A DNA stretch of 6,132 nt. Source: Thiotrichales bacterium. GTDB taxonomy: Bacteria; Pseudomonadota; Gammaproteobacteria; Thiomicrospirales; Thiomicrospiraceae. This document shows positions 1-6,132 of this stretch, piece by piece; positions within the stretch are counted from its first letter, which is position 1, and the number at the start of each line of letters is the position of its first letter. The DNA lies in the NCBI GenBank assembly GCA_014763835.1, contig JACXUQ010000086.1, positions 1-6,132 of the forward strand, written 5' to 3'. Below the pieces are notes generated by a model, which made no database searches, was not told the DNA's origin, and worked only from the letters and a program-made list of their open reading frames with translations. A program made the translations under genes and the position numbers.

Positions 1-494
1 CGCGGCTTTAAAATCAGCTCGCTTAAAATCAACAGGCCGGCTCCCACGGTAATGGCGATATCCGCCACGTTAAAAGTGGCGTAATGCCAACTGCCGATAT
101 AGAAGTCCACAAAATCGGTCACGCGCCCTTCCAGCACGCGGTCAATCAGATTACCCAGAGCACCGCCCAATACCAGATTAATGCCCCAGGTTTCGCTATT
201 CAGGCGGTTAGGCAACTTGCGCAGCCAAGCCAGCAGAATCGCACTCACCAGCAACGCCAGCGCCGTGAAAAACCAACGCTGCCAACCGCCCATATCGGCG
301 AGAAAGCTAAACGCCGCGCCGTAGTTGTATACCAGCGTCCAATTCAGATGCGGCAGTACCGCCACTGGCTCGCCCAGCGTCAAACTGCCCACCGCCCAGA
401 CTTTAGTCAGCTGGTCGATGACGATCATCGCCAATGCAACCCAAAGGGTTCGCATGGCCGTCTGACGCATCGTGCGGTCGATGCGGTTAGGCAT
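1..494 (-). CDS. lspA: Lipoprotein signal peptidase (signal peptidase II), C-terminus cut by window edge
   Basis: This inner-membrane aspartyl protease removes the signal peptide from diacylglyceryl-modified prolipoproteins, the step after Lgt. I translated it by hand: 164 complete codons are present, beginning MPNRIDRTMRQTAMRTLWVA, and the frame is open to the window edge. The E. coli protein is about 164 residues, so only a few C-terminal residues should be missing. Family motifs are visible: IDQLTK (26-31), VYNYGAAFSF (55-64), GGALGNLIDR (110-119), VTDFVDF (125-131) and FNVADI (141-146). By family alignment the catalytic aspartates are D127 and D145. Four hydrophobic segments lie near 16-34, 73-91, 103-117 and 143-162. 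The ATG at 494-492 is chosen because GAGGTG sits 7 bases upstream; later Met codons (M9, M14) lack this support. The gene overlaps the ileS stop by 8 bases (ATGCCTAA), suggesting coupled translation. In relatives fkpB and ispH often follow, but they would lie outside the window. Confidence 0.96.
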   Translation of the reverse strand, partial: MPNRIDRTMRQTAMRTLWVALAMIVIDQLTKVWAVGSLTLGEPVAVLPHLNWTLVYNYGAAFSFLADMGGWQRWFFTALALLVSAILLAWLRKLPNRLNSETWGINLVLGGALGNLIDRVLEGRVTDFVDFYIGSWHYATFNVADIAITVGAGLLILSELILKP

Positions 495-3315
495 AGTGAC
501 GCACCTCACCCTCACCGGCGACGTTGTCGATACAACGCTGGCACAGTTCAGGATGTTCGGCATTGTGACCGACCTCTTCGCGGTGGTGCCAGCAGCGCGC
601 GCACTTCGGTTTTTCGGTGGCATTGGCGGCAATCCATAGCCCTTTCATTTCCGATTCCACTGCATTGTCGGCTTTCTCGCTCAACGGTTTCACCGCCGCA
701 TAAGAGGTAATCAACACAAAACGCAACTCGTCGTCCAACGCATGGATGTCGTTGTACTGTTCGCCGTCGCAGAACAGCGTCACTTCGGCGGTCAACGAAC
801 CCTTGATGACCTTGTCGTTACGCAACTGTTCCAACTGCTTGGCAACCGCCGAACGCACGTCCATCATACGCTCCCAGTAGGCCGAATTCATCGCCGCCGT
901 CTCATCCAGCGCGGTCAACCCCTGATACCATTCGGCCACAAACACTGTCGGCGCACGTTCGCCCGGCAGCGCCTGCCAGACTTCCTCGGCGGTGAAACTT
1001 AAAATCGGCGCCATCCAGCGCGTCATCGCCTCGACGATGTGGTACATCGCCGTCTGCGCCGAACGGCGCGCCAGCCCGTCCGCTTTACAGGTGTACTGGC
1101 GGTCCTTAATGACGTCCAGATAGAATGAACCCAGTTCAACCGAACAGAAGTGCGTCACCGCCTGAGAAATCGCATGGAAGTTATAGGTTTCATACGCCTC
1201 GACAATCTCTTTCTGCAGCTTGGCCGCATGACCGACCGCCCACTTGTCCAGTGGCAGCAGATCAGCGTAAGCCACCGCATCGGTTGCCGGATTAAAGCCG
1301 TTGATATTGGCCAACAGGAAACGCGCCGTGTTACGCACACGACGGTAAGCGTCGGCAGTGCGGCTGATGATCTCGTCGGACACCGTCATCTCATAACGGT
1401 AATCGGCCTGGGCGATCCACAGACGCAGAATATCCGCCCCGTATTTATTGGCGATTTCCTGCGGCGCGACCACGTTGCCCCTGGACTTGGACATCTTCTT
1501 GCCATCCTTATCCACGGTAAAACCGTGCGTCAAAACCCGTTTGTAAGGCGCATGATCGCCTGTCGCCAAAGCAGTCAGCAAGGACGACTGGAACCAGCCG
1601 CGGTGTTGGTCGGAACCTTCCAGATACAGATCGGCCGGCGAATACAGCTCGTCGCGCTGATCCAATACGGTGTAGTGTGAAATCCCCGAATCGAACCATA
1701 CATCGAGAATGTCCTGCACTTTTTCATAGTCGTTGGCTTCGTCGCCCAACAGGGTTGTCGCATCCAGGTCGTACCAGGCATCAATGGAATTCTGTTCCAC
1801 CAGTTTGGCGACCTCTTCCATCAACTCGACAGTACGCGGGTGCATCTCGCCGGTGACCTTGTGCACAAAAATCGTAATCGGCACGCCCCAGAAACGCTGA
1901 CGCGAAATACACCAGTCCGGACGGCCGTCGATCATGCCCTCGATGCGGTTTTGACCCCATTCCGGAATCCACTGCACTTTTTTGATTTCACCCATCGCTT
2001 TTTCGCGCAGGCCGGCTTCCGACATGGAGATAAACCATTGCGGCGTGGCACGGAAAATCAGCGGCGTCTTGGTACGCCAGCAGTGCGGATAGCTGTGCTC
2101 GATCACTTCGATATGCAAAAGCGCATGGTGCTCTTTCAACACTTCGATCACATGATCATCGGCCTTGAGCACGTTTTCGCCTTCAAACAGCGGCGTGCCG
2201 GCCACATAGTTACCGGAACCGTCCACCGGGCAATCCACTTCCAAGTCGTATTTCAAGCCGACCGCAAAGTCTTCCTGACCATGACCCGGTGCGGTATGCA
2301 CACAGCCGGTACCCGCATCGGTGGTGACGTGCTCGCCCAGAATAAGCGGCACAATGCGCTCATAGAACGGATGCTGCAAGCGGATCAGTTCAAACTGCTC
2401 ACCGCGGCCATAGGCCACGACGTTATACTTGTCAAAGCCCCAACGCGCCATCGCATCCTTGACCATCGCTTCCGCCAAAAACAGACGTTCCGGACCGTGC
2501 TCGCCTTGCACCTGCACCAGCGCATACTCCAGCTCGGGGTTAATGGAAACCGCCTGGTTGGCCGGCAGCGTCCAAGGGGTCGTGGTCCAGATCACCACCG
2601 AAATCGGGCCTTCGCCGGTGTGGTTTTCCACATGATGGCAGCGTTTGAAAAACGCCTCTTCATCCACGACCTTGAAACGCACGTCGATAGACTTGGAACG
2701 CTTCATTTCGTATTCCACTTCGGCTTCGGCCAAGGCCGAATGCCCGCCCACCGACCAGTAAACCGGCTTGGTGCCTTTCACCAGATGACCGTTCTCGATA
2801 ATCTTCGCAAGGGCGCGGATCTCGTTGGCTTCGAATTTGAAATCTTTGGTCAGGTAGGGATTTTCCCAATCCGCCATTACACCCAGACGCTGGAAATCAG
2901 CCATCTGCCCTTCAACCTGCTCCTGCGCATAGTCGCGGCACGCCTGACGGAAATCGGTCGCATTGATTTTCTGGCCGACCTTGCCTTTCTGCTTCTCCAC
3001 ATTCAATTCGATCGGCAGACCGTGACAGTCCCAACCCGGCACAAACGGCGCATCAAAACCGCTCAAGCCCTTGGATTTGACGATCATATCTTTCAACACC
3101 TTATTCACCGCGTGACCGATGTGAATGTTACCGTTGGCGTATGGCGGGCCGTCATGCAGAATAAATTTAGGACGACCGGCCATGTGTTGGCGCACCGTCT
3201 GGTACAAGCCCATCTGTTGCCAGGCGGCCACCTGCTCAGGCTCACGGCTCGGCAGATTACCGCGCATCGGGAAATCGGTTTCAGGAAGGTTAAGGGTTGG
3301 TTTGTAATCTGTCAT
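487..3315 (-). CDS. ileS: Isoleucyl-tRNA synthetase
   Basis: This class Ia cytoplasmic enzyme charges tRNA-Ile with isoleucine and edits misactivated valine. The 942 residues are close to the 938 of E. coli IleS. Domains in order: Rossmann catalytic domain with HIGH at 65-68 and GWDCHGLPIE at 94-103; inserted CP1 editing domain, about 190-400, with TTTPWTLPAN at 244-253 and GTGCVHTAPGHGQEDF ending in the conserved editing aspartate D349; return of the catalytic domain with DWCISRQRFWGVP (467-479), DVWFDSG (538-544), EGSDQHRGWF (566-575) and KMSKS (607-611); an alpha-helical anticodon-binding region, about 650-800; and a C-terminal zinc finger with C905, C908, C925 and C928. The zinc finger and overall form fit the ordinary bacterial IleS. 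The ATG start gives MTDYKPTLNLPETDF, which matches the family N-terminus, and has an AAAGAAGCG stretch 5 bases upstream. It lies 90 bases after ribF and overlaps lspA by 8 bases. No key residue is missing. I see no T-box leader, and none is expected in this group. Confidence 0.99.
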   Translation of the reverse strand: MTDYKPTLNLPETDFPMRGNLPSREPEQVAAWQQMGLYQTVRQHMAGRPKFILHDGPPYANGNIHIGHAVNKVLKDMIVKSKGLSGFDAPFVPGWDCHGLPIELNVEKQKGKVGQKINATDFRQACRDYAQEQVEGQMADFQRLGVMADWENPYLTKDFKFEANEIRALAKIIENGHLVKGTKPVYWSVGGHSALAEAEVEYEMKRSKSIDVRFKVVDEEAFFKRCHHVENHTGEGPISVVIWTTTPWTLPANQAVSINPELEYALVQVQGEHGPERLFLAEAMVKDAMARWGFDKYNVVAYGRGEQFELIRLQHPFYERIVPLILGEHVTTDAGTGCVHTAPGHGQEDFAVGLKYDLEVDCPVDGSGNYVAGTPLFEGENVLKADDHVIEVLKEHHALLHIEVIEHSYPHCWRTKTPLIFRATPQWFISMSEAGLREKAMGEIKKVQWIPEWGQNRIEGMIDGRPDWCISRQRFWGVPITIFVHKVTGEMHPRTVELMEEVAKLVEQNSIDAWYDLDATTLLGDEANDYEKVQDILDVWFDSGISHYTVLDQRDELYSPADLYLEGSDQHRGWFQSSLLTALATGDHAPYKRVLTHGFTVDKDGKKMSKSRGNVVAPQEIANKYGADILRLWIAQADYRYEMTVSDEIISRTADAYRRVRNTARFLLANINGFNPATDAVAYADLLPLDKWAVGHAAKLQKEIVEAYETYNFHAISQAVTHFCSVELGSFYLDVIKDRQYTCKADGLARRSAQTAMYHIVEAMTRWMAPILSFTAEEVWQALPGERAPTVFVAEWYQGLTALDETAAMNSAYWERMMDVRSAVAKQLEQLRNDKVIKGSLTAEVTLFCDGEQYNDIHALDDELRFVLITSYAAVKPLSEKADNAVESEMKGLWIAANATEKPKCARCWHHREEVGHNAEHPELCQRCIDNVAGEGEVRHYA
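502..507 (-). promoter_or_regulatory. Ribosome binding site of lspA inside ileS
   Basis: The minus strand reads GAGGTG, a six-base match to the consensus Shine-Dalgarno core, followed by a 7-base spacer and ATG. It is the strongest Shine-Dalgarno in the window and decides the lspA start. It lies in the last codons of ileS, so ribosomes finishing ileS pass over it. Confidence 0.8.
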
Positions 3316-3320
3316 GATTT

Positions 3321-3329
3321 CGCTTCTTT
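3321..3329 (-). promoter_or_regulatory. Weak ribosome binding site of ileS
   Basis: The minus strand reads AAAGAAGCG, then AAATC, then the ATG of ileS. This purine-rich stretch is a modest Shine-Dalgarno at a workable distance. The start itself rests mainly on agreement with the IleS N-terminus. Confidence 0.45.
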
Positions 3330-3369
3330 GTTAATCAAGACTATCGCCTTGGTCACTCGTTAAAACTGA

Positions 3370-3397
3370 TGATAATTTTTTGAATTCTGATAATTTT
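3370..3397. repeat. Short AT-rich direct repeat between ribF and ileS
   Basis: TGATAATTTT occurs at 3370-3379 and again at 3388-3397, an 18-base period, within the 90-base spacer (3316-3405) between ribF and ileS. Each copy is preceded by a related CTGA or CTGATGA sequence. The spacer is much richer in A and T than the genes around it. I found no convincing promoter or hairpin terminator in it. The repeat could be chance in AT-rich DNA or part of a regulator site. Confidence 0.35.
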
Positions 3398-3405
3398 CGT
3401 TCAAG

Positions 3406-4347
3406 CTAGCGCAAGCCAAAATAGGCGCGTGCGGCGCTCGCATCCTTGGCAATCTGCGCCGTCAGCGCGTCCAATCCAGCAAATTTCATTTCCGCACGGA
3501 TAAAGTGTTTTAAGGTCACATCCACATGGCGGCCATAGACCTCTTCGCTCCAGTCGAACAGATGCACCTCGATCGACGGACGGTGGCCGTTCACCGTCGG
3601 GCGCACGCCGATATTCGCCACGCCCGGCCAAGGCTTGTCGGCCAGGCCGTCCACGGTCACCGCAAACACGCCCGAAACCGGCATCTGCAAGCGCTTGGGA
3701 TTCAGGTTCAGAGTTCTAAAACCCAGCTTTCTGCCCAATTTCTGGCCGTGAATCACCCGACCACTGAACGAAAACGCATGCCCCAGCAAGGCCTCCGCCT
3801 CGGCCAGATCGGGTTTGGCCAACGCCTCGCGGATGCGCGTGCTGCTGACCCGACTCTCCTCGACCGAAAAAGTCGGGCGCTCGCAAACGCTGAATCCATG
3901 CAGTGCGCCCTGCTGCTGCAAAAACGGGTAATTGCCGCGTCGTTCAGCACCGAAATGAAAATCGTCGCCCACCACCAGATGTTTCACCCGCAGACTCTGG
4001 CACAAAATGCGTTCCACAAACTCTTCGGCCGTCAGCGCCGCAAAACCGGCATCAAAACGCAGACACAATACATAATCGATATGGGTTTGCGCAAAGGCCT
4101 GCAGTTTTTCGCGCAGATTCATCAAACGCACCGGTGCCGCTTCCGGCCTGAAAAACTCGGTCGGCAGCGGTTCAAACAGCATCACCACACTCGGCAATTG
4201 ATGCGTTTGCGCTTCGCGGATCACCTCTTGCAGCACTTGGCGGTGCCCCAGATGCACACCGTCGAAATTACCGATGGTCAATACACAGCCATTCTGCAAA
4301 ACGGCTTTAAACGGTTCCAAATTGTGCAAGCCACGGATTAACTGCAT
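3406..4347 (-). CDS. ribF: Bifunctional riboflavin kinase / FMN adenylyltransferase (FAD synthetase)
   Basis: This cytoplasmic enzyme phosphorylates riboflavin to FMN and then adenylylates FMN to FAD. It has 313 residues, the usual size for the family. The N-terminal adenylyltransferase domain, about 15-185, has GNFDGVHLGH at 26-35, MLFEP at 56-60, VVGDDFHFG at 125-133 and VSSTRIREAL at 167-176, matching the family ISSTxIR motif. The C-terminal riboflavin kinase domain, about 186-310, has SGRVIHGQKLGRKLGF from 195, GVFAV at 226-230, PGVANIGVRPTV at 241-252 and IEVHLFDW at 259-266, where E260 is the expected catalytic glutamate. One oddity is that the PTAN motif after GRKLGF reads RTLN (211-214). 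The ATG start gives MQLIRGLHNLEPF, almost the E. coli N-terminus, although the Shine-Dalgarno is poor. It follows murJ after 162 bases and precedes ileS by 90, and probably has its own promoter. It ends with TAG. Confidence 0.98.
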   Translation of the reverse strand: MQLIRGLHNLEPFKAVLQNGCVLTIGNFDGVHLGHRQVLQEVIREAQTHQLPSVVMLFEPLPTEFFRPEAAPVRLMNLREKLQAFAQTHIDYVLCLRFDAGFAALTAEEFVERILCQSLRVKHLVVGDDFHFGAERRGNYPFLQQQGALHGFSVCERPTFSVEESRVSSTRIREALAKPDLAEAEALLGHAFSFSGRVIHGQKLGRKLGFRTLNLNPKRLQMPVSGVFAVTVDGLADKPWPGVANIGVRPTVNGHRPSIEVHLFDWSEEVYGRHVDVTLKHFIRAEMKFAGLDALTAQIAKDASAARAYFGLR

Positions 4348-4401
4348 TCTGCCGACTATCTTATTGATTCGCTATAGGTTCGCTGACGTTTAGACCTTGC
4401 G

Positions 4402-4430
4402 GTTAAACGCCGAATTATACCGCAGTTAAC
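4402..4430. repeat. Imperfect inverted repeat around the ribF -10 box
   Basis: On the plus strand GTTAAACGCCG (4402-4412) and CCGCAGTTAAC (4420-4430) are inverted copies matching at 8 of 11 positions, with the seven bases containing the TATAAT complement between them. A dyad centred on a -10 box can be a repressor operator. Both arms contain TTAA, which pairs with itself, so part of the match is cheap. No regulator is identified. Confidence 0.3.
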
Positions 4431-4442
4431 GGCTCCTCTTCA
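4414..4442 (-). promoter_or_regulatory. Sigma-70-type promoter candidate for ribF-ileS-lspA
   Basis: The minus strand has a perfect TATAAT at 4419-4414 in the spacer between murJ and ribF. At a 17-base spacing the -35 hexamer is TGAAGA (4442-4437), only a 3 of 6 match to TTGACA. The start of transcription would fall near 4407, leaving a leader of about 60 bases before the ribF ATG. The promoter sits in noncoding DNA directly before a gene in the right direction, which supports it. The weak -35 suggests modest strength or help from an activator. An imperfect dyad flanks the -10 box. Confidence 0.6.
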
Positions 4443-4509
4443 GGCTAACTTTTTGTAAATCGGCCAAAAAATCCGTCAAAAAAACTCAACAGGCCGGGTC
4501 TTGCGGCAT

Positions 4510-6042
4510 TTAACCTTTTTTCAACAGGCGACGCGGATTCAACCCTACGGCCAGCAATACCAGCGCATACAACAGCATGGCGCCGAATACCAGGCCGGCC
4601 AACCAGCTCAGGCGCTGCAGCGCATCAAAGTTCAGCCACGCCTGCAACGGCGGCGACAACCACCACAGAAACACCACCAGCACTACATTGGCCACGGCGA
4701 TTTTCACCCACCAGACTGACCAGCCCGCCAAAGGCGTGAAGACCTCCTGCTTGCGCAGATACCAGTACAACAAGCCGGCATTCACAAAGGCGGAAACGGT
4801 CGTCGCCGCCGCCAACCCGACGTGCGCAAACGGAATAATCAGAATCAGGTTCAGCACCGTATTGGTCACCAAGGCGACCACCGCCACCTTCACCGGCGTT
4901 TTCATGTCCTTGCGCGAATAGAAGGCCGGGGCAAGAATCTTCACCAGAATAAAACCCAGCAAACCGAAGGCATAGGCCATCAGACTCGCCCCCGCCATGC
5001 GCACGTCATGGTCGGTAAAGGCGCCGTAATGGAACAGCGACACGATCAACGGTTCGGCCAACAGCAGCAATCCGAAGGTGGCGGGCAAACCGATGATAAA
5101 TACCAAGCGTAACGCCGCATCCAGATCGGCCTGAAAACCTTGCCAATTTTCGTTCGCCGCTTTTTTCGACAGGCCGGGTAACACCACCGTCGCCAAGGCC
5201 ACGCCGAAAACGCCCAGCGGAAACTCCATCAAACGGTCGGAATAATAAAGCCACGACACCGAACCGGTGACCAGGAATGAAGCGAGCACGGTATCGATCA
5301 GCAGATTGATCTGCGCCACCGACACACCGAACAGAGCCGGCAACATCAGCCGTTTGACCTCGCCCACGCCCGGATCGCTTTCGCGCGACGGATGCGGCAA
5401 CAGGTCAAGCTTATAGAGAAACGGCAGATGAAACAGCAACTGCACCACGCCGGCCACCAATACCCCCCAGGCCAGCGCCATCACCGGAATCTCCAGCAGT
5501 GGCGACACCCACACCGCAAAGGCGATCAGCACCAAATTCAGGAACACCGGCGTAAACGCCGGCACCGCAAAACGGTTGTAGGTGTTCATAATCGCCGACG
5601 AGAATGCCACCAGCGAGATCAGCAGCAGATAGGGAAAGGTAATGGAAAGCATGTCGGAGGCGAGCTGAAACTTCTCGGGATCATCCACAAAGCCCGGCGC
5701 AAATACCAGCATCCATACCGATGAGCCGAACACGCCGAACGCCGTCAAAAGCAGCAAAATACCGCCGAGCCGGAAACTGATGGCGTTGACGAGATGCTTG
5801 ACCGCGGCGTGGCCGCGCTTCTCTTTGGCTTCCGCCAGCACTGGTACGAACGCCTGCGAAAACGCGCCCTCGGCAAACAGGCGGCGGAAGAAGTTGGGAA
5901 TCTTGAAAGCCACAAAAAAGGCGTCCGCTCCCATGCCCGCGCCGAAATAACGGGCGATAATCATATCGCGCACAAACCCCAATATGCGCGAAATCATGGT
6001 CATGCCGCCGACCGTGGCGGTGGCTTTAATTATACGTTTCAA
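4510..6042 (-). CDS. murJ: Lipid II flippase MurJ (MviN), TTG start
   Basis: This MOP-superfamily inner-membrane protein moves lipid II from the cytoplasmic to the periplasmic face for peptidoglycan synthesis. It is hydrophobic throughout, consistent with the 14 membrane segments of the family. From the TTG at 6042-6040 it has 510 residues, against 511 in E. coli, and begins MKRIIKATATVGGMTMISRILGFVRD. Residues corresponding to functional positions of E. coli MurJ are present: R19, R25, D40 and R53 near the N-terminus (GADAFFVAFKIPNFFRR), and R270 and E273 in YYSDRLMEFP. FAEGAFSQAFVPVLAE and KILAPAFYSRKDMKTPVK are also family signatures. The frame is also open to another TTG at 6066-6064, which adds MSVQDFIQ; an in-frame TGA at 6084-6082 ends it there. 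I prefer 6042 because it matches the family N-terminus, has AGGA at 6056-6053, and leaves room for the promoter candidate. It ends with TAA, 162 bases before ribF, and is intact. Confidence 0.96.
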   Translation of the reverse strand: MKRIIKATATVGGMTMISRILGFVRDMIIARYFGAGMGADAFFVAFKIPNFFRRLFAEGAFSQAFVPVLAEAKEKRGHAAVKHLVNAISFRLGGILLLLTAFGVFGSSVWMLVFAPGFVDDPEKFQLASDMLSITFPYLLLISLVAFSSAIMNTYNRFAVPAFTPVFLNLVLIAFAVWVSPLLEIPVMALAWGVLVAGVVQLLFHLPFLYKLDLLPHPSRESDPGVGEVKRLMLPALFGVSVAQINLLIDTVLASFLVTGSVSWLYYSDRLMEFPLGVFGVALATVVLPGLSKKAANENWQGFQADLDAALRLVFIIGLPATFGLLLLAEPLIVSLFHYGAFTDHDVRMAGASLMAYAFGLLGFILVKILAPAFYSRKDMKTPVKVAVVALVTNTVLNLILIIPFAHVGLAAATTVSAFVNAGLLYWYLRKQEVFTPLAGWSVWWVKIAVANVVLVVFLWWLSPPLQAWLNFDALQRLSWLAGLVFGAMLLYALVLLAVGLNPRRLLKKG

Positions 6043-6052
6043 CTGGATGAAA

Positions 6053-6056
6053 TCCT
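6053..6056 (-). promoter_or_regulatory. Shine-Dalgarno candidate for the inner murJ start
   Basis: The minus strand reads AGGA with a 10-base spacer to the TTG at 6042. The spacing is a little long, but no comparable purine stretch stands before the outer TTG at 6066. This is one of the reasons for choosing the shorter protein. Confidence 0.4.
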
Positions 6057-6075
6057 GAACAGACAAAGAACTGGC

Positions 6076-6084
6076 ATTGTATCA
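6076..6084 (-). promoter_or_regulatory. Extended -10 promoter candidate for murJ
   Basis: The minus strand reads TGATACAAT, which fits the extended -10 form TGn followed by TACAAT (5 of 6 to TATAAT). At 17 bases spacing the -35 position reads GCCCGT, which is no match; extended -10 promoters can work without one. Transcription would start near 6069, giving a leader of about 27 bases to the TTG at 6042 but almost none to the TTG at 6066. The rest of the upstream region to the window end shows no gene. Confidence 0.4.
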
Positions 6085-6132
6085 AAGCCTTGGCGGAAAC
6101 GGGCGCGGCACAGGCTATTTCTACCCGGCCTG

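Noticed and set aside
454..463. GCCGTCTGAC, nine of ten bases of the Neisseria DNA uptake sequence
   Set aside because: It is a single imperfect copy inside lspA, and the gene content points to a gammaproteobacterium rather than Neisseria.
84..710. A 208-codon plus-strand frame across lspA and the end of ileS
   Set aside because: It is rich in Arg, His and Gln as expected of antisense translation, and lies opposite two clear genes, one of which (lspA) has a strong ribosome site.
1840..3363. A 507-codon open frame on the plus strand, opposite ileS
   Set aside because: Its codons are in exact register with the ileS codons, so it stays open simply because ileS lacks TTA, CTA and TCA there. The translation resembles no family I know, while ileS is certain.
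3526..4341. A 271-codon open frame on the plus strand, opposite ribF
   Set aside because: It is also in codon register with ribF and explained by the same codon avoidance. It has no recognisable domain.
4465..4509. Possible rho-independent terminator after murJ
   Set aside because: The minus strand has runs of seven and six T, but the only nearby stem is GCCG/CGGC with a 7-base loop, and it ends 8 bases before the first T run. A CGGCC/GGCCG pairing needs a loop of more than 20 bases. Neither is a convincing terminator.
6039..6077. A 12-codon upstream frame (MPVLCLFRISSS) whose TGA overlaps the inner murJ TTG
   Set aside because: The TTGA overlap looks like translational coupling, but its ATG overlaps the likely -10 box, so it would not be on the transcript, and it has no good ribosome site. 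It would deserve revival if transcription starts further upstream.
6085..6132. Possible promoter for a divergent rpsT gene, often found next to murJ
   Set aside because: Only about 50 bases are available. I see no plus-strand promoter or coding start in them, so the neighbour cannot be judged.

Overview
The window is a block of housekeeping genes from a gammaproteobacterium. All genes read on the minus strand, in transcription order murJ (lipid II flippase), ribF (FAD synthetase), ileS (isoleucyl-tRNA synthetase) and lspA (lipoprotein signal peptidase). The lspA gene runs off the left edge with only a few codons missing. This order is the one known from Escherichia and Pseudomonas relatives. 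The proteins carry typical gammaproteobacterial signatures, such as the RibF N-terminus MQLIRGLHNL and the IleS N-terminus MTDYKPTLNLPETDFPMRG. Composition is moderately GC-rich, and the genes rarely use the codons TTA, CTA or TCA. I cannot name the genus from this sequence.

Layout from right to left, which is the direction of transcription. Positions 6043-6132 hold the murJ upstream region, with an extended -10 promoter candidate. murJ occupies 4510-6042 if a TTG start with a Shine-Dalgarno-like AGGA is used; a TTG 24 bases further upstream is also open. A 162-base spacer (4348-4509) carries a perfect TATAAT box about 70 bases before ribF. ribF is 3406-4347. A 90-base AT-rich spacer with a small direct repeat separates it from ileS (487-3315). 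ileS overlaps lspA (1-494) by 8 bases, and the lspA Shine-Dalgarno lies inside the ileS coding end.

The genes do not form one pathway. They supply lipid II export for peptidoglycan synthesis, FMN and FAD, charged tRNA-Ile, and processing of lipoprotein signal peptides. The sequence suggests two transcription entries: one before murJ and one before ribF that would drive ribF-ileS-lspA. ileS and lspA are probably translationally coupled.

I see no mobile element, CRISPR array, RNA gene, phage gene or unfamiliar system. The points worth a second look are small: an altered PTAN motif in the RibF kinase domain, the murJ start, an imperfect dyad around the ribF -10 box, a short AT-rich repeat before ileS, and an over-represented octamer CAGGCCGG. 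The long open frames on the plus strand are mirror images of the real genes.
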